From the NCBI GenBank assembly GCA_026874595.1, contig CM049316.1, positions 9,228,839 through 9,292,838 on the forward strand: a stretch of DNA of 64,000 nucleotides, read 5' to 3'. The translations under genes and the position numbers were made by a program. The notes under the pieces are model-generated. The model searched no databases and was not told where the DNA came from. It saw only the letters and a list, made by a program, of their open reading frames with translations. The stretch's first letter is position 1. Each line of letters opens with the position of its first letter. Of this stretch, positions 21,125 through 56,869 are shown in pieces. Origin of the DNA: Sipunculus nudus. Taxonomy: Eukaryota; Annelida; Sipuncula; Golfingiida; Sipunculidae.

Positions 21125-24100
21125 ATCATATCGTTTGAATATTTTATTGATTTTTTGTTTCAAGTTTTTACATTTTTTTGGTATTTTTTGGTTTAATACA
21201 AGTTTTGTTTCCCCTACAAGCTTGATGGTTTCCAAACATCTGAGATATCTTATACCTAACACGGACGACTTTCCTCAAATCCTCGTCCCGGTCATGCTGA
21301 ATTTGTACATAAAAATACTGCCTTTCACATTGATAAAACCCTGTACAACATGTATGTATGTTCGTATGTATGCATTTGTGTTGCAAAAAAAAGTTCACAC
21401 GTCATCCTTGCATTCCATGAAAAAAGAACTGTATAGGATGTTTATGATATATATCAGAATATGTGATGGCGAAAACAGGTTTCATTATGAGAAAACATGC
21501 TATCTTCATGTTGCCATTTGTCAAATACAGTCATACTTCATTATATGATACGCTGACAGACCTAGTGTTCCTAGAATCAGGAGTACCGTGATGTACAATG
21601 TAGCTAACGACACAAGTTACACTTGCCATGGTCATATAGTTAAACCATTAAACTTTAAAATGTGCAAAAATATAACCAAACACTGTTATATCATTACATT
21701 TATGGGTGCATATACTTAGATGTACATACATATCAACCTCTGGAGCCACACCAGAATATATTAATTACTATATAGTGTAGTTACACCTGAATACTTTGGA
21801 CATTAACAATTTACAAAATTGCAGTATAAATTTTAGGCCACGCAACTAGCCCTGCTAATGATACAATTCTACTACAATTACAAAAAGTTCCCAAATTATC
21901 TGCACAATTAAATTGTTTACCTCAGAACTAAATGCAGTAATATATATTTTTTTGCAAATATTACATCAATGAAATTAAAAATTCTATAACACCTGACCCC
22001 GGTAATAACAAGTGTTATTTTTTTATCCAGCATGTTTCATTTTTTTTAATCGAGACATTTTTTTTTTTACTTCTTTCTTCTCCCCAGCAGGTCCAGTCAT
22101 GAAATGATCAATACTGAATATACAAATGAGATGCTACAGGCTACCTTTTGCACCTTTCCTATGACTGCATATGTTAATAAAACACAAGTACAATTTGTAT
22201 CATCTGAATAAGCAGAAGTGACAGGATTTTTAGTACACATTTTCTATGCAGAATTTGTACACATCTGCTTAAATCAAAGACAATCAAGCATTTACAGGTT
22301 ACAGGTCCCACAATTTTTATTTGAAAAAAAAAAATTGAAAGCAAATCACATTTAAGAACAAGGGGAAGTAGTCTGATGCAGACCATTTAATTTTAATATC
22401 TGTGTATTATCTGTGTATATGTGCCAAGTATGTTCAAACAAATGAAATGAATCTGGTGTGGAAACAGATCTCACACCATTGTAACCATGGGAATGAGAAT
22501 GACCTTTAATGAATATGCAAATGACCCAATGGCTTATGAAAATGTACAAACATTCTTTACACGCATATCATTGGCTGCACAGTAAGTGTACAGGTATCAC
22601 ATGACTACACAAGCTCCTGCTTGGCATCTATAAACAGCTAGCAACACTAATTTAGCCTCAGCATACCAAGCAAGGTGCTAACTTTGTAAGATTACATCAA
22701 GGCATTTGAAATTAATGAGCACTCGCATAGTGCTTAACAGAAATGGCACTTATTAATTTTTAATACTTCTTCCAAAATACAATTTATCATGCTTTACATG
22801 TGCAAGTGTACACATTGTCTTTGTGACCAAATGAAGTTAATATATGACAAATAGGGATGTGATCTTTTTTGAGATCAAAGAATGACTTGTCCGACAGGAA
22901 AATGTATCAACACTGCATATGAAGTGGTGCAAAAGCTACATCAAAACATAACAATGTGTAATCTGATGCAATTCTGTTTGAATATTGAGCACATTTATAA
23001 CAAATGATACCTACACTGGAGAGAATCGTTCCAAGTTAGGCAGGCACAGGTTTTAAACAATATCATTTGGCAAGCTCAGATAGAATGCCCATATTGCTTG
23101 TGCATACAAAGGTGACGTCCACTGATGAGACACGTCTGGTATAATTTTGTGAAAATGCCCATTTAATTTTATATGTTAACAGCACGGATGGAATGAAAAT
23201 GGCTGTTTCTATTTGGCAAATAACAGCAGACAGGGATCCTGCAGTCCCAAAAACTTAATTTCCTCAGTTAAAATACAGGATTCTGATAAATTATTTTTTT
23301 CTGAGATCTGTCACATGGCAGTTTATCTGGATACAAACAAGCTCTTGGTTAACAGCAAACATTTGCTTTCTCCTTGAATAAAACCTTGACCTCTGTTCTC
23401 CACCTTTGCCCTTAACCTCAAATCATCCACGTTTTGGATAACATAATATGCAACTGCACTTTTTCATTACTTCTTTCCTATGTCTATTTCTTTTCAAACC
23501 TCTGGCAGAATACCAATGCAGTCTCTGACCTTGACCTTTCTACTGTGACCTTAACCTTTCCTTCATTTTTTTCTCTATTTTCATATTTCTCAGCCTGTCC
23601 TTTACATCTTCCACCTGCTCTCTACTGGTAATACACAATTCAGGTTTCAGAAAATGCAAACAAAAACTAAAATGTTTATGGGACAAACAAGACATAAAAC
23701 CAGGGAAGCTTATACATATATATATATATATCACAACATATTCACAGCTTTATTAATGTAACAGCCAGTAACAGTCACTTGAACATAGGCAATTATTCAT
23801 CTGTATTTCAAACAAAGGTTTTTTTTATATTTGTTTCTAAACATGATAATTTGTTCACATGAATTATGATTAAAATCTACCTAAACTGAACTGCAGGAGA
23901 AACAAATGACCACATGCTCATACATTTGGTACACAAAAAGTATGCAGAGTCACTTGTATTTTGTTCCAAGGTATATTTTTTTATAACTTGTCAGACAAAT
24001 TTATATTATTCCTAAGATGTTCACTGAGTGCAAGTGAAGTTCTTTGCAAATATATTACATATTTTTATAAGATTTTTATATTTTTAAGATTTTGTTCTAT

Positions 24101-26007
24101 ATACAACTATATAACAAATTAAACAGGTATACAGGTGAAAACTATAGAGTACCCATTCCCACCTTAAGATACTGGTGCCTGCAATGCCACATTTCATTGG
24201 GAAAGGCTACAAATACATAGAAGGCAATTTTTTGTTTAATTTCAATATTTATAATTGTTTTACACACTAAAACAATTTGCTCTTTACTCAGATTTGCTCA
24301 TTCAACCAATAAAATGCTGGTATCTGTTCAATTTCAGGGTCCTATTACTGGGTTTTCTATTTTTGTGAATTTGTTTACATTCACAGAATGAGAGCTAAAT
24401 CAAAAGCACAGGCCTTTAAATAACTTCACTATAGAACAACCCTGCATATCAGCTGGTCATGTATCTTAAATTTCACCAAGTTCCTATTATCAGTATTACC
24501 TAGCACCATCAGGAATCCTTTCAGAAAATGTAGAACCTATACAGAAATTAAAGAACCTCTATGGAAATATTACATTCAATCTAGAAATGGCAGGCCAAGT
24601 GGAAATTGTGAAACCTATCCGGAATGAGTATCTGTTAAATAGTTTTAAGATTAAATGGTCTGTCACCTACACTTTTTTCTGGATAATTCTCAAAAGTCTA
24701 TCAAGATACATAAATACTTTAATTGAAGATACATATAAACAGTACCAACAATTTTCAACCAAATTTCTATATAAGCAATTCTTGTACTAAACACATTGAT
24801 ACAGAGGGTTCAATTCCATATTATGATCAAGCACAAAGGTTTAACAGTGATCTTAATCTTAAAATTTTCTAAGGATTCATATCATCAAAACATGTGGATA
24901 TTCGTTTACAAAGCCTGCAGGAACACAAACAATCGTACAACTTGATAGTTTTAACACATTCTGTACATGGCACAAATTAAAATCCCCTTCCTAACGCTAC
25001 AGCAACAACCTATACCCAAAGGGTTTAATCTACAGTACATAAGTCGGGGTTCACTGGCATCTAGTATCTAGTGTGAAAAAAAAATGAAAGAGTGCAAAGC
25101 CTATGACATCTAAGCGTCTTTGGTCACGTTTTTATTTGCTGTGCAACAATGGAATGATGATAGATGAAGAATTCATGGAGAATATGAACATGTGATACTC
25201 TCCCAACAGTCAATCACGCACACATCCCTGGTCACTCTCCCTACATACATACACGCACATACACATACACATCTCAACACCTGACCTCTGTTTTCTCAAC
25301 CTCCTGCTCTATCAATCCCATAAGTCCCCATGCATGGCTGCATGACTCCATGGTAACCATTGCACCTTGGTCACCATTCCTCATTAGCATAAATGATTAT
25401 ACATTACAGCCTGCAGGATGGGTCATTTACAGTTTAACAGAAAACTTGACGAGTGCATTGCAGAATAATTCCTGGATAAAGACATTCTGGAGAGTATAAA
25501 TTCATTTACACATCCCTGGGCCAGTGAATCTCTTCTAAATAAATCATAACTATATAAAATTGCAACCAGACATAGTAACAGCCACCACAATTCCAGATTT
25601 CATATGTATATATATATATATATATATAAATATATCAAATATATATATGCATGTATGCGTATATAGATATACAGATTTCACAGCGGGTCTGATGTATCCA
25701 ATGCTTGCTTGCAAGTATAACACCACACAGCAGTATCCAAAAATCGGAGTGACTTTGAACATGACTTATTTACAGGCAGCAAGGCACGGTACGTCTGACA
25801 TTTTTTTTGTGCTCTTTGCCCATCACTGCAGGATTAATGCACATCTTTGCCAGGTAAACTCCAAACACTCGGTAATCCACAATGACTTGATATCCACAAG
25901 GCTTCGTGGTTGATAGAACAGTGCGCGGGTCTTGAACAGGCTCACAATGTGTTGAGAACTATATGATCTTGAGCTTGGCCAGCTTTTTGCGCTTACATGT
26001 TGTATCG
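21125..26007 (-). other. Candidate long 3'UTR of TENT4
   Basis: No spliced gene structure interrupts the sequence downstream of the TENT4 stop. On the minus strand an AATAAA (plus-strand TTTATT at 21143-21148) is followed about 20 bases later by a GT/T-rich stretch (TGTGTTCTTGTTTCTGTG), a good cleavage signal near 21,125. That would make a 4.9-kb 3'UTR; vertebrate orthologues also have long ones. A Pumilio-type element UGUAAAUA is on the minus strand at 25767-25774, and a TA microsatellite is at 25607-25629. Earlier AATAAA hexamers (for example plus TTTATT near 25131) could give shorter forms. Confidence 0.5.
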
Positions 26008-48946
<22,939 letters not shown>

Positions 48947-48949
48947 TTA

Positions 48950-49150
48950 GTTTGTCAAATTAGGTGTTAAACTGCTCAATTTTCGAAAAGTTTGCCGGCA
49001 CTTGCTGGCCAAGTTTCAAAATCTCAAGAAGTCAGGGAGAGGGCGACACCTGCGCATGCGTAGCTGATACTTTAAATAGATTAACGGGCCCTTGAACGTG
49101 TATGTTCTGTTGAGCTGTTTTCCCAGAAAGCCGAACCGTTTAAAATTCTT
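48950..49150 (-). promoter_or_regulatory. Candidate TENT4 promoter and 5'UTR with NRF1-like motif
   Basis: The 200 bp upstream of the TENT4 start are richer in GC and CpG than the surroundings. TGCGCATGCG at 49051-49060 matches the palindromic core of the NRF1 site, often found near start sites of housekeeping genes. No TATA box is evident at a fixed distance. The transcription start is not determinable from sequence alone. Confidence 0.45.
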
Positions 49151-52100
49151 TAAATAATAAAACTAAAATTGATCATAATGATACACTGTTATTGACAACA
49201 CGTTTATGCAACATGTAACGAGTTTTACCGAGTGGAATGAACAACGATCGTCTGCAGTTATGAAACTCGCTGAATCAACAAAGATCGATCATATCCACCA
49301 AGGCATTTGGCGTGGGTGGGATGGCTGTTTACCGTGGGCCAACGACTCGGTTTCTGGTGGCAGGATTATGTTCGCGCTGACATAGGACTACCGCCAGCCT
49401 TGCAAATCTTCGGTGACACACCAGGTTACGAAATCACTACCTGACACGAATGGTGTCATGGTACGCCGGCCAACCTTTAACACTTTATTTACTTAATTAG
49501 GACGCCGCACGTGTCTTCAAATGTTCAATTGATAAGTAGCTGTTGTGTTTGAAGTGAAATAAAGGGTTTTGTGTGGTTTAATTTTCAAGTTAACGAATTG
49601 TAATTTGAAAGGAACCTACTGAAACATGAAATGAAACTATTTTTATTGGTAAAGTATAGCCTTCACCGCTAAACAATTAATTTAATTTAACTTTTGTTAT
49701 TTAATTTTTAGATATAGGCCTATACATGATAATTGATATTATATATATGCTTTTTACATATGTACATATATTGTTTAAAATATATATATAGATATATTTA
49801 TGTGTGTGTGTGTGTGTGTAAAAACAAAAACAAAATGTGCGAAGAAAATTATAGTATTTATAGTTGTGCATGGGATCGGGTATCAGGTATCATTAGCTGT
49901 TCACTGAAACATGCACATCTGTTTATTGTGAATGGAACATTCACGAGGGCCGTGCTTTGCTGACGTCACAGGCGCCCTGACGTAGGTGATTCACTATGCT
50001 CGGTATGTTGTCGTGCCATGCGCGTGACTGACGGAAAATAATGGCCACTTATTGTTAACCAAATATTCCTGCCATCCTTATCAACTGTAGGCTACGATAG
50101 TCTGTTTATTTAAAAAAAATACCTGATGTTAATATTAAGAAGTATATCGTCTGACAATAGATCAAACACAAACATATGGACTGTAGGCGCATTGACGAAA
50201 CTCACGTGAACTGGTGAAGGCCTTCATCAACGGGCAAGAAACCCGTGTGGGAATAGTTTGTTCAGTTTGCAGTGCGTGATACCCCACAGGTGGTATGGTG
50301 CACACCTGACAATTATCAAAACCACAACATAAGGGAAATAACTGGCATTTATTTGGCGCACATTTATTAGGCGCAAATTTATTTAGAAGCTTTATAAGCC
50401 CGAGTTTAATAAATGCAAACTTTAGCTTATACTGGTAAAATGTTAACGCTTATTTACGCAAAAAAAACCCAACTTTTTATCAGGATCATTCATAAATATT
50501 GTTGCATCAAGGTAACAGCTTTTCCTAAAATATAATAAAATAAGCATACACTTTTTCATAAAAGGACTGTATTAAAAATAGAAAACATACTGCATATTGT
50601 CTTACATAGGCCTACAAATCTAGGCCTATACTCTTCAAATCATGGCATTTATTATGAATGGAATAAATATTTTGTTCTTAATGACAGTTCCAATACCTGA
50701 GAAAATCTAGCAAGATATGCTTGGCTTACTATGTAGCTATGGACCCATCTCACCAACAAACGTAACAATATTTTATTCCATGACATGCCTATCTAGACCC
50801 TATATATCATGATCATATGATCACATTTAAAATGCGTCAATAATATACTACACATTTATCAGGTATCCACCCTTATATTTCAAGACAGGGTGTCTGATAA
50901 AACACGTGTTCTTGAAGTTAAATCAATATTAAAAAAAAAAAACACACACACCTTATAGCCTCAGTTTTCAAGTTGTAGCCTATACAGCAACATTTTCTCG
51001 ACATCAGTGCTCGATATCATTATTATGTTTTCTAAAGAATATCTTATTCTTGGATTTGTAATATATATTATCGTCATGCATAAAAAATTAAGACATAGAA
51101 AAATGAAGAAATTCGCGCAATTAAGGCTTACATATGTTTTTTTTTTAAATCCCACATTGGTTTGGTATATTATCCTTTAGTTCCGTATAACACGAATAGT
51201 GTCGCAGTTCTCTTGCCAAGGAACTGAACAAGGCTTAAAGCCTTTAGTTTAGTTCAAAGAAGTGTGAAACTCCTGATAATAAATTGTAAATAATATGGTG
51301 GATTGGTCATATATAATTAAATGTTTTTATTCGCGCTTAAATTATTCATTCAGTATTTGATAATTACACATCTACACTTCATTAATATCAATTTGTAATA
51401 GGCACATCTTATTTATTATTAAGAGTGCCTATGATTATTGGAGACCCCTTTGATCGTCTTTGTTAATGTATCAATTGATGGAGACTCCATGTAGTAATCT
51501 CCGTGTGCTTGTAAGAGTCGACTGGTGGCGCCGTGCAGCGTTTGCTCTAAGACGGTGCAGCCTTCGCAACCCAAACTCGAGAAGCACACCTAGCTCTTGT
51601 TTCGATCTGAGGAAACCACTTCACAGTCGTATTATTGATTTTAACGTTTATGTCGAGAGTCATCTGTCCATAACAACTGACCATTGAGACGACGACACCA
51701 CAGACTATTGACGCATTCAGAATTCACTTGCACAAATAATGGACTGGGTCATGGTTATATATTTTAATGAAGCTTTGGAAAATTGATTGCTGATTCCTGT
51801 AACGATCACAATTATCTGACGCCGGCCATAAAAAACACATCTGTAAAACCTTTCTCTTTTAAACAGCCAAAGTGGCGGAGCCTGTAATACGAACCCTGTG
51901 ATACACATCCTGACATCTGGTGTCAAAAATGTTAAAAAAATGAGCCGTACGTGACCACACCAACGCTGGTTTCATTGGATATTTTTGTGGAGCAATAAAC
52001 TACATATATATATATATATATATATGAACATTATGATTTTTTTTTTAGCGTGATCCAAAATTAAGAATATTCATAAAAAAAAGGGATTTTTTTTACATAT

Positions 52101-55100
52101 ATTTTCATTTTTTTTATTTTTCACGCATGGATGATTTCCTGAATGATTCAATACTTTTTTGCCTATAAATGTTTCAATTTAACACTGGAGACATTTTTTT
52201 CTAGATTAAATCACCTTATCAGTTGCAGGGCCTAATATCAGATGATTTAGGAATGAATAAAAAAATTATATGTGATTATTAAGATTCCCTTCCTCGGTTT
52301 TAATTCTATCCAGTCAGTTCTTACCACAACATGAATGTTGGAGATTAAAAAGATTCCTGGTCAGTTGTATCACCATAATAGACGTAGGACTCGTATAATA
52401 ACATCAGATTATGCATGTTTTGAATTAACGTAGCCAGTTAATCGTTAAGTTAACTGAATTACTACTATCGATAAATTTCAATTATGAATAGTTATTTTTT
52501 TTTATATTTTTAATTTCTGGATCACACACAATAACAAATTAACAATAGACATGCATTACGTCATTATCTTGGTCATTTAACAAAAAAATGTCGCATTATA
52601 TCCTGTACGGTAGATGATACCGCAGTGACGCATTCAAAGATATTTCATATTAATAAGTATATACGTAAATGCTTAATTGTACGGTCCATCTCAGCACGGT
52701 CTGGCAAGAAAATTTTCCTATAGATAAACGTCTGACAAACTGTTCACAATAAGTAACCCAAGAATCCAGTGGTTGGTCAATAATCAATAATCATATTGAA
52801 TAGAAAAACCCTTTGCAATTTACAGGACTGATTTATTGGGGAAAAAACTCTCCCGTTATCTGTTACTGGACCGTGACTGGTGGCACATCAAATTAAACTG
52901 ATCTCAAACCATATAATGAATGCATCTGTTGATTCGTGAATAAACTTAATTATATAGGCCTAATTACCTGCTCTGCATGAGCAGTTCATTTCAGACCCTG
53001 TAAGCTTTGTAATGTTTATTTATATTAAGCAAGATTGACCTACACATGCGGGTTGCATGATTACAACAAAATACCAGCTAAATATAATATGCATTTATCA
53101 ATGCGTAAATATCATTTTCATATAAAAGATATACTATCTTTAATATATATTAAAAGATATACTATAACAGATATCTATCCCGATACTTGCTAGATACAAT
53201 AATATAATAAGCTTCCGATAGATAAATATATATACACAGTTTTTAATGAAATTTTGTGTATATGTACATAAGAAACCATTAATTGGTGCCTGCTTGTAGA
53301 TTGTTTAAACCTAGGCCTATCTGAACTGGTTTGTGCAAGTTAACCGCAATTATAAAATAAATATTATATGATATTAAATATATATATATAAATGATACAA
53401 ATGATTTCATAACACGAATAAAAAAAGGATAAAGGTGAATACTGCAGAACAGATGTGTGAGATGGAACTCATATTTTGGTCAAAAAGGACCTTGTATAAA
53501 ATTGATTTGTTTAAGCAGATGTGGAAAGTTGCCAAGTTCGACATAAAGATTTTTCTGTCGTATGCAAATGTGCGAACGTCCTTACAGTTCTGGATTGACA
53601 GTTTTTAAAGGACAGGTTGTCTTACAAGAAACCATCCGTCAGTGTTCGTTGTTACCATAGCAACCGTCACAGAATTCAGTTGGAAGAACCACTTATACAT
53701 AAATGAAACGCTTATACGGCATACAACCAACAAATTATACTCGCGAAATTGTCATATTGTTGTGATCAAACAATTATAATTTTGACAATTCTGTAATATG
53801 CTTTCTTGCTAAAGCTTCTGTTTCCAAAGTTATGGAACGTATGTTTGCTTGAATAACTCCATCCAGTCACTTGGGAATCTCTTTTAAGTGGGATGTGAGG
53901 TATTTTTACATTTTTAAGCCAAAACAGAACAGCTTATTAACTATAATTCCTGAATTAACATTCTGACCCATCCAATACTAAGCTCGGGGAAAAGTTCAGT
54001 AATTATTAGAATATGCACGTGTGTAGAGGAATGAACATATCATATGTTTCATATTTCCCTACGTTTAGACAAAATGTAAAATAAACTTTTATCGATAAAA
54101 ATTATTTCCATGCAGAAACAGTGGTTGACAACATTCCTACCTCCATGAAAGTTTGCTGCCGCGACTCGGTCCCATCTTGTGTTTCCATCGCGTGTATGTC
54201 ATGTCGTTGTCACGTTCACCGACACACGGGAGATAATGTCGGCGGTCACTCGGTGCACCGGCTAATAATACGTCAGGGTGGTCGTCAACTCGTCACAACC
54301 CGAATGATTTGGGTGGTCATCTCATCAGCGTTTCTGGGTTTGCGGCTTTGATGTGTTGGCTAATTAATTAAAATGACACAGGTAGGCAACAGGGTGTGGT
54401 GTTTGTTGCAAATCCGTCACGGTATCTTCATCAGCTGGCGTGCCTGTCAAATTGAGCAGTTCTCACCAAGTCCACGGTTAACACGGGTCTTAGTGACACT
54501 GAGCAGTTCAAGTGTCCAAGATTGATTTACCTTTTTCTCACTTTCCACTTATTTTCACTGACGTATGTTGGGTGTTATTTCAACCCCTGTGAACAATTTT
54601 TAATTCAGTAAATATTTTTATAATGTTATTAGTTTTATAAATACATTTACAAATACATTTCAAAATGTATTTGAAAATTTAAAAACATATTATCAAATAA
54701 CTTATTTTTATATTTCCTGATCTACGTTAGCCAGGTTTAACTGATGAAATTTAAATTGTGTACATATTGCACATTATGGTATCATATATAGTCTAGTTGA
54801 AAAACTTTTACAAATTGTTCATATAATCCTCATGTAAGGAGATTATGTTTACTTTTGGTGCAAGCTTCATCAATATGTTAATAAAGACTTACCCTTTATT
54901 TTGTGCAATTGAATTAAATATTTAGCTTATCCATAAAAAGTTACTTTACCATTTTTAAATGGCCGAGTATAAAAACAGAATGATTCCTGAACAAGTGAGG
55001 CCAACATATATAAGAAATAATAATATATCTTGAAATAATAATGAAAATAATAATAATAATTATAATAATAATAACATGACTAATTACAAAAGTATGATTA

Positions 55101-56350
55101 CAAATAAGACAATGATCGCCAGGAAATGTAATATTATGTCATATTTATTTCAGTTCCAATTATAAGACACCTAGGAACATAATCTTGAATTAATGATAAT
55201 GCGTATATACCCTCTCCCTTATTAAACTGACGTTATTCTATATGGCCCAAGTGATCTCAATGATTATGAATAACATAGCTTTAACATTTTTGTAACTTGC
55301 CAGTATTGGTATCAAGCCAAAAAAGGTACTTAAGAATGAATCGACAACCAAAACAATGGTGTTTACTTCATAATAGTTAGTATCAATAGCTTGCGTATCC
55401 CTATGAGTGGAATATTTATAAATTCGGTGTCCAAGTATTGACCTACAGAGGGAGGTGAAATAAAAAAACGTGATCAACTTTCTTCGCATGGTGAAAGTAT
55501 CAGTTCACAAGGAGGTGCTGCTACCTATCGACAAGAACGGGAACTAAAAGTACACAGGAGCAAATATTCTGTATATTTCCTTTTATCACTCGGATTAATT
55601 AATAGTTTTAATAAACTACTAGTACTATATAATATCCAGCGGATCCCTAATATTGATTGTAACTACATATATCTCTACCATATATTTACATTTTATAAAC
55701 ATGAATGGATATGCTACGTGTATAAGGCAAAACAATAAATAAATAAATAAAATAAAATAAATAAAAGTTATGGTTTTCAAGCACCGCCGGGGTCAATTTT
55801 AATCCCCCCCCCCCCCTATAAAACATTTTATTATGATAGTCATCTTTCAAGAAGATAAAAAATTACAATTTTGATGAGATTTTCTTTGTTATGTAGTGCT
55901 TTGACCTGTTTAGCAAACAAATTCTGTTATTTTCATACTTTTCCCTGATTATATGACATTTTTTCCGAAATATACAAAAAAGGTTAAAAAAAATTTATAA
56001 AATAAAATATTGCCCGCCCGCAATGAATTCTGAAAAAAAGTTCCTGAGAACCATACCCTTTTCTTTGGCCTAAGATCCGGTTTTTTTTTATTATTATTAT
56101 TTTTGGAAGGGGTTGCTCAGAAAGTTTGTCAGTTTTTTAAGACGTAAATATTGCCAGAACAGGACACAACGCTGATATCACCAAAATTATGTATTGTTCT
56201 CTTTATTCTTAATTCTTCTTCTTATTGTTATTATTATTTATCTTTTAATATCGTTATTATTGATTATTATACACAGATAAGCATAAATAATGTCATACCT
56301 TATTAGCTTTAATTATATAACCCTTTAATAACAAGAGCTACATCAGTAAT
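49151..56350. other. Intergenic DNA upstream of TENT4
   Basis: AT-rich with microsatellites: TG at 49802-49819, TA at 52004-52025, AAT-type near 55020-55075, and a 13-C run at 55804-55816. CpG-richer patches at about 49290-49460, 51510-51700 and 54150-54350 stand out and may be regulatory. No recognisable exon. Confidence 0.5.
54650..54673. repeat. 24-bp palindrome
   Basis: CAAATACATTT at 54650-54660 is mirrored after two bases by AAATGTATTTG at 54663-54673. It lies in AT-rich DNA, so chance is a fair explanation. Confidence 0.5.
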
Positions 56351-56444
56351 TTTATTTTATTTTTATAATATTATTTCAGATTATGACGCTTTCAGATCTT
56401 GGTACAAGAGAGAACGGCTCCCAGCACAGTGATGATAACACTCT

Positions 56445-56457
56445 CCGCCAGATGGCA
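56445..56457 (+). promoter_or_regulatory. CTCF-like motif (weak)
   Basis: CCGCCAGATGGCA matches the core CCASYAGRKGGCR with one departure. It lies in a CpG-richer patch before the possible untranslated exon. Confidence 0.3.
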
Positions 56458-56539
56458 ATATGGTCCACGTCATACCTGTGGGTGACCCAGGTGAGCCGTG
56501 ACCTGACCTGGTTAACAGTGACATCATAAAGGTGAGTAA

Positions 56540-56657
56540 GCAAGCAACAGGTAGATAAGTGCCAAAGGCGCACAAAGTCCAAAATTTTAGACTTCCTTCA
56601 TCTCAGCAAGCCCTCGTTTTGCGCGATTCGGAGCTCGGAATTTACAGAAAGCGGCCA
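56540..56657 (+). other. Possible 5' untranslated exon of an unseen plus-strand gene
   Basis: A GC-richer patch ends in AAGCGGCCAG followed by GTGAGTTC, a strong donor-like junction. Two more donor-like strings, CCCAG|GTGAGCC and AAAG|GTGAGTAA, lie 170 and 125 bp upstream. No conserved protein is encoded and no downstream exon was recognised before 64 kb. It could equally be chance. Confidence 0.25.
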
Positions 56658-56869
56658 GGTGAGTTCAGTTTTCGGGTTTGTTCAAATTTTCTCCGTCACG
56701 CCGCCCTTATTCGGTCATATTACTTTGAGGAAGGTTGCACTCATTGTCATGGAAGTTCCCGATTTGCAGATCAAACAATGCTTTACTTCCAGTTTCATAT
56801 AGACAAACAATACTCCTTTTGTAGGTCAGCTATACTTACTTTATCTATCATATATAAATGATGTATACC

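Noticed and set aside
54121-54351. 76-codon frame in a CpG-rich patch as a coding exon
   Set aside because: No splice sites in suitable phase and no recognised domain. Kept only as a possible regulatory patch.
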